Assembly: GCA_902464195.1 (NCBI GenBank)
Contig: CABQJB010000133.1
Location: 1-5,685 of the forward strand
Origin: an uncultured Megasphaera sp.
GTDB lineage: Bacteria; Bacillota; Negativicutes; Veillonellales; Megasphaeraceae
Direction of reading: 5' to 3'
DNA length: 5,685 nucleotides
A program made the position numbers and the translations under genes. Below, piece after piece: positions 5,607 to 5,685 of the stretch; position 1 is the stretch's first letter; each line of letters opens with the position of its first letter. The notes below the pieces were generated by a model. It had not been told where the DNA came from, ran no database searches, and was given only the letters and a program-made list of their open reading frames with translations.

Positions 5607-5660
5607 AAAAAGAGGCTGTCGCACGAAGCCAAAATGGCTTAATGCGACAGCCCCTTTTTT
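5605..5660. terminator. Intrinsic terminator after mntP, probably bidirectional
   Basis: An outer stem GGCTGTCGCA/TGCGACAGCC and an inner stem AAGCCA/TGGCTT (loop AAA, small CG/AA internal loop) span 5613-5654. TTTTTT follows at 5655-5660, and an A-run precedes it at 5605-5610, so it can also stop leftward transcription from beyond the window. It begins directly at the mntP stop codon. Confidence 0.92.
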
Positions 5661-5661
5661 A

Positions 5662-5685
5662 GTGGCTCGTGGCTCGTGGCTAGTG
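5662..5685. repeat. Heptanucleotide tandem repeat, cut by the window edge
   Basis: GTGGCTC, GTGGCTC, GTGGCTA, then GTG: three full 7-bp units and the start of a fourth. The tract begins two bases after the mntP terminator and continues past the window, so its total length is unknown. It is outside any visible gene. Confidence 0.8.

Noticed and set aside
1..5685. CRISPR array, insertion sequence, toxin-antitoxin pair, defence island, tRNA or rRNA
   Set aside because: No spaced direct repeats of the right size, no transposase or terminal inverted repeats, no paired small genes and no cloverleaf or rRNA-like stretch were found.

Overview
The window reads as ordinary chromosomal DNA from a moderately GC-rich (roughly 50%), Gram-positive-related bacterium. 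Strong AGGAG-type ribosome sites, TTGACA/TATAAT promoters and intrinsic terminators fit the Firmicutes. A secreted protein with a BamE/SmpA-like motif, together with the overall gene style, suggests a diderm member of the Negativicutes (Megasphaera- or Veillonella-like). That placement is inference; no marker gene is present.

Layout: the first five-sixths is transcribed leftward (minus strand) and the last sixth rightward. On the minus strand, reading from right to left, there are four units. (1) A secreted metallophosphoesterase of the purple-acid-phosphatase type (3554-4909) is followed 75 bp later by a secreted, Thr-rich protein with a SmpA/BamE-like motif (2687-3478). The second gene has its own good promoter, and a strong terminator closes the pair. 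(2) A lone small DNA-binding/coiled-coil protein with a WWEFWK tail (1888-2457) has a weak terminator after it. (3) A 144-bp intergenic region holds a candidate promoter, a perfect palindrome and a strong terminator hairpin placed just before the next ribosome site. (4) A TauE/SafE-family membrane permease (1027-1743) sits 15 bp upstream of a PucR-family regulator (1-1011), which runs off the left edge inside its C-terminal helix-turn-helix. On the plus strand, mntP (manganese efflux pump, 5049-5606) has a perfect consensus promoter and a bidirectional-looking terminator. A heptanucleotide tandem repeat then runs off the right edge.

How the parts may work together: the permease and PucR-type regulator look like one operon, plausibly a small-anion transporter with its own regulator; the substrate is not visible. 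The phosphoesterase and mntP are divergent, with promoters facing each other across 139 bp. That region carries an 8-bp direct repeat with copies 21 bp apart, one copy touching each promoter. No phosphate or manganese regulator site could be assigned. I see no CRISPR array, insertion sequence, tRNA, rRNA or recognisable defence system. The points most worth a second look are the regulatory DNA at 1763-1846 and 4942-5007, and the RacA-like architecture of the coiled-coil protein.
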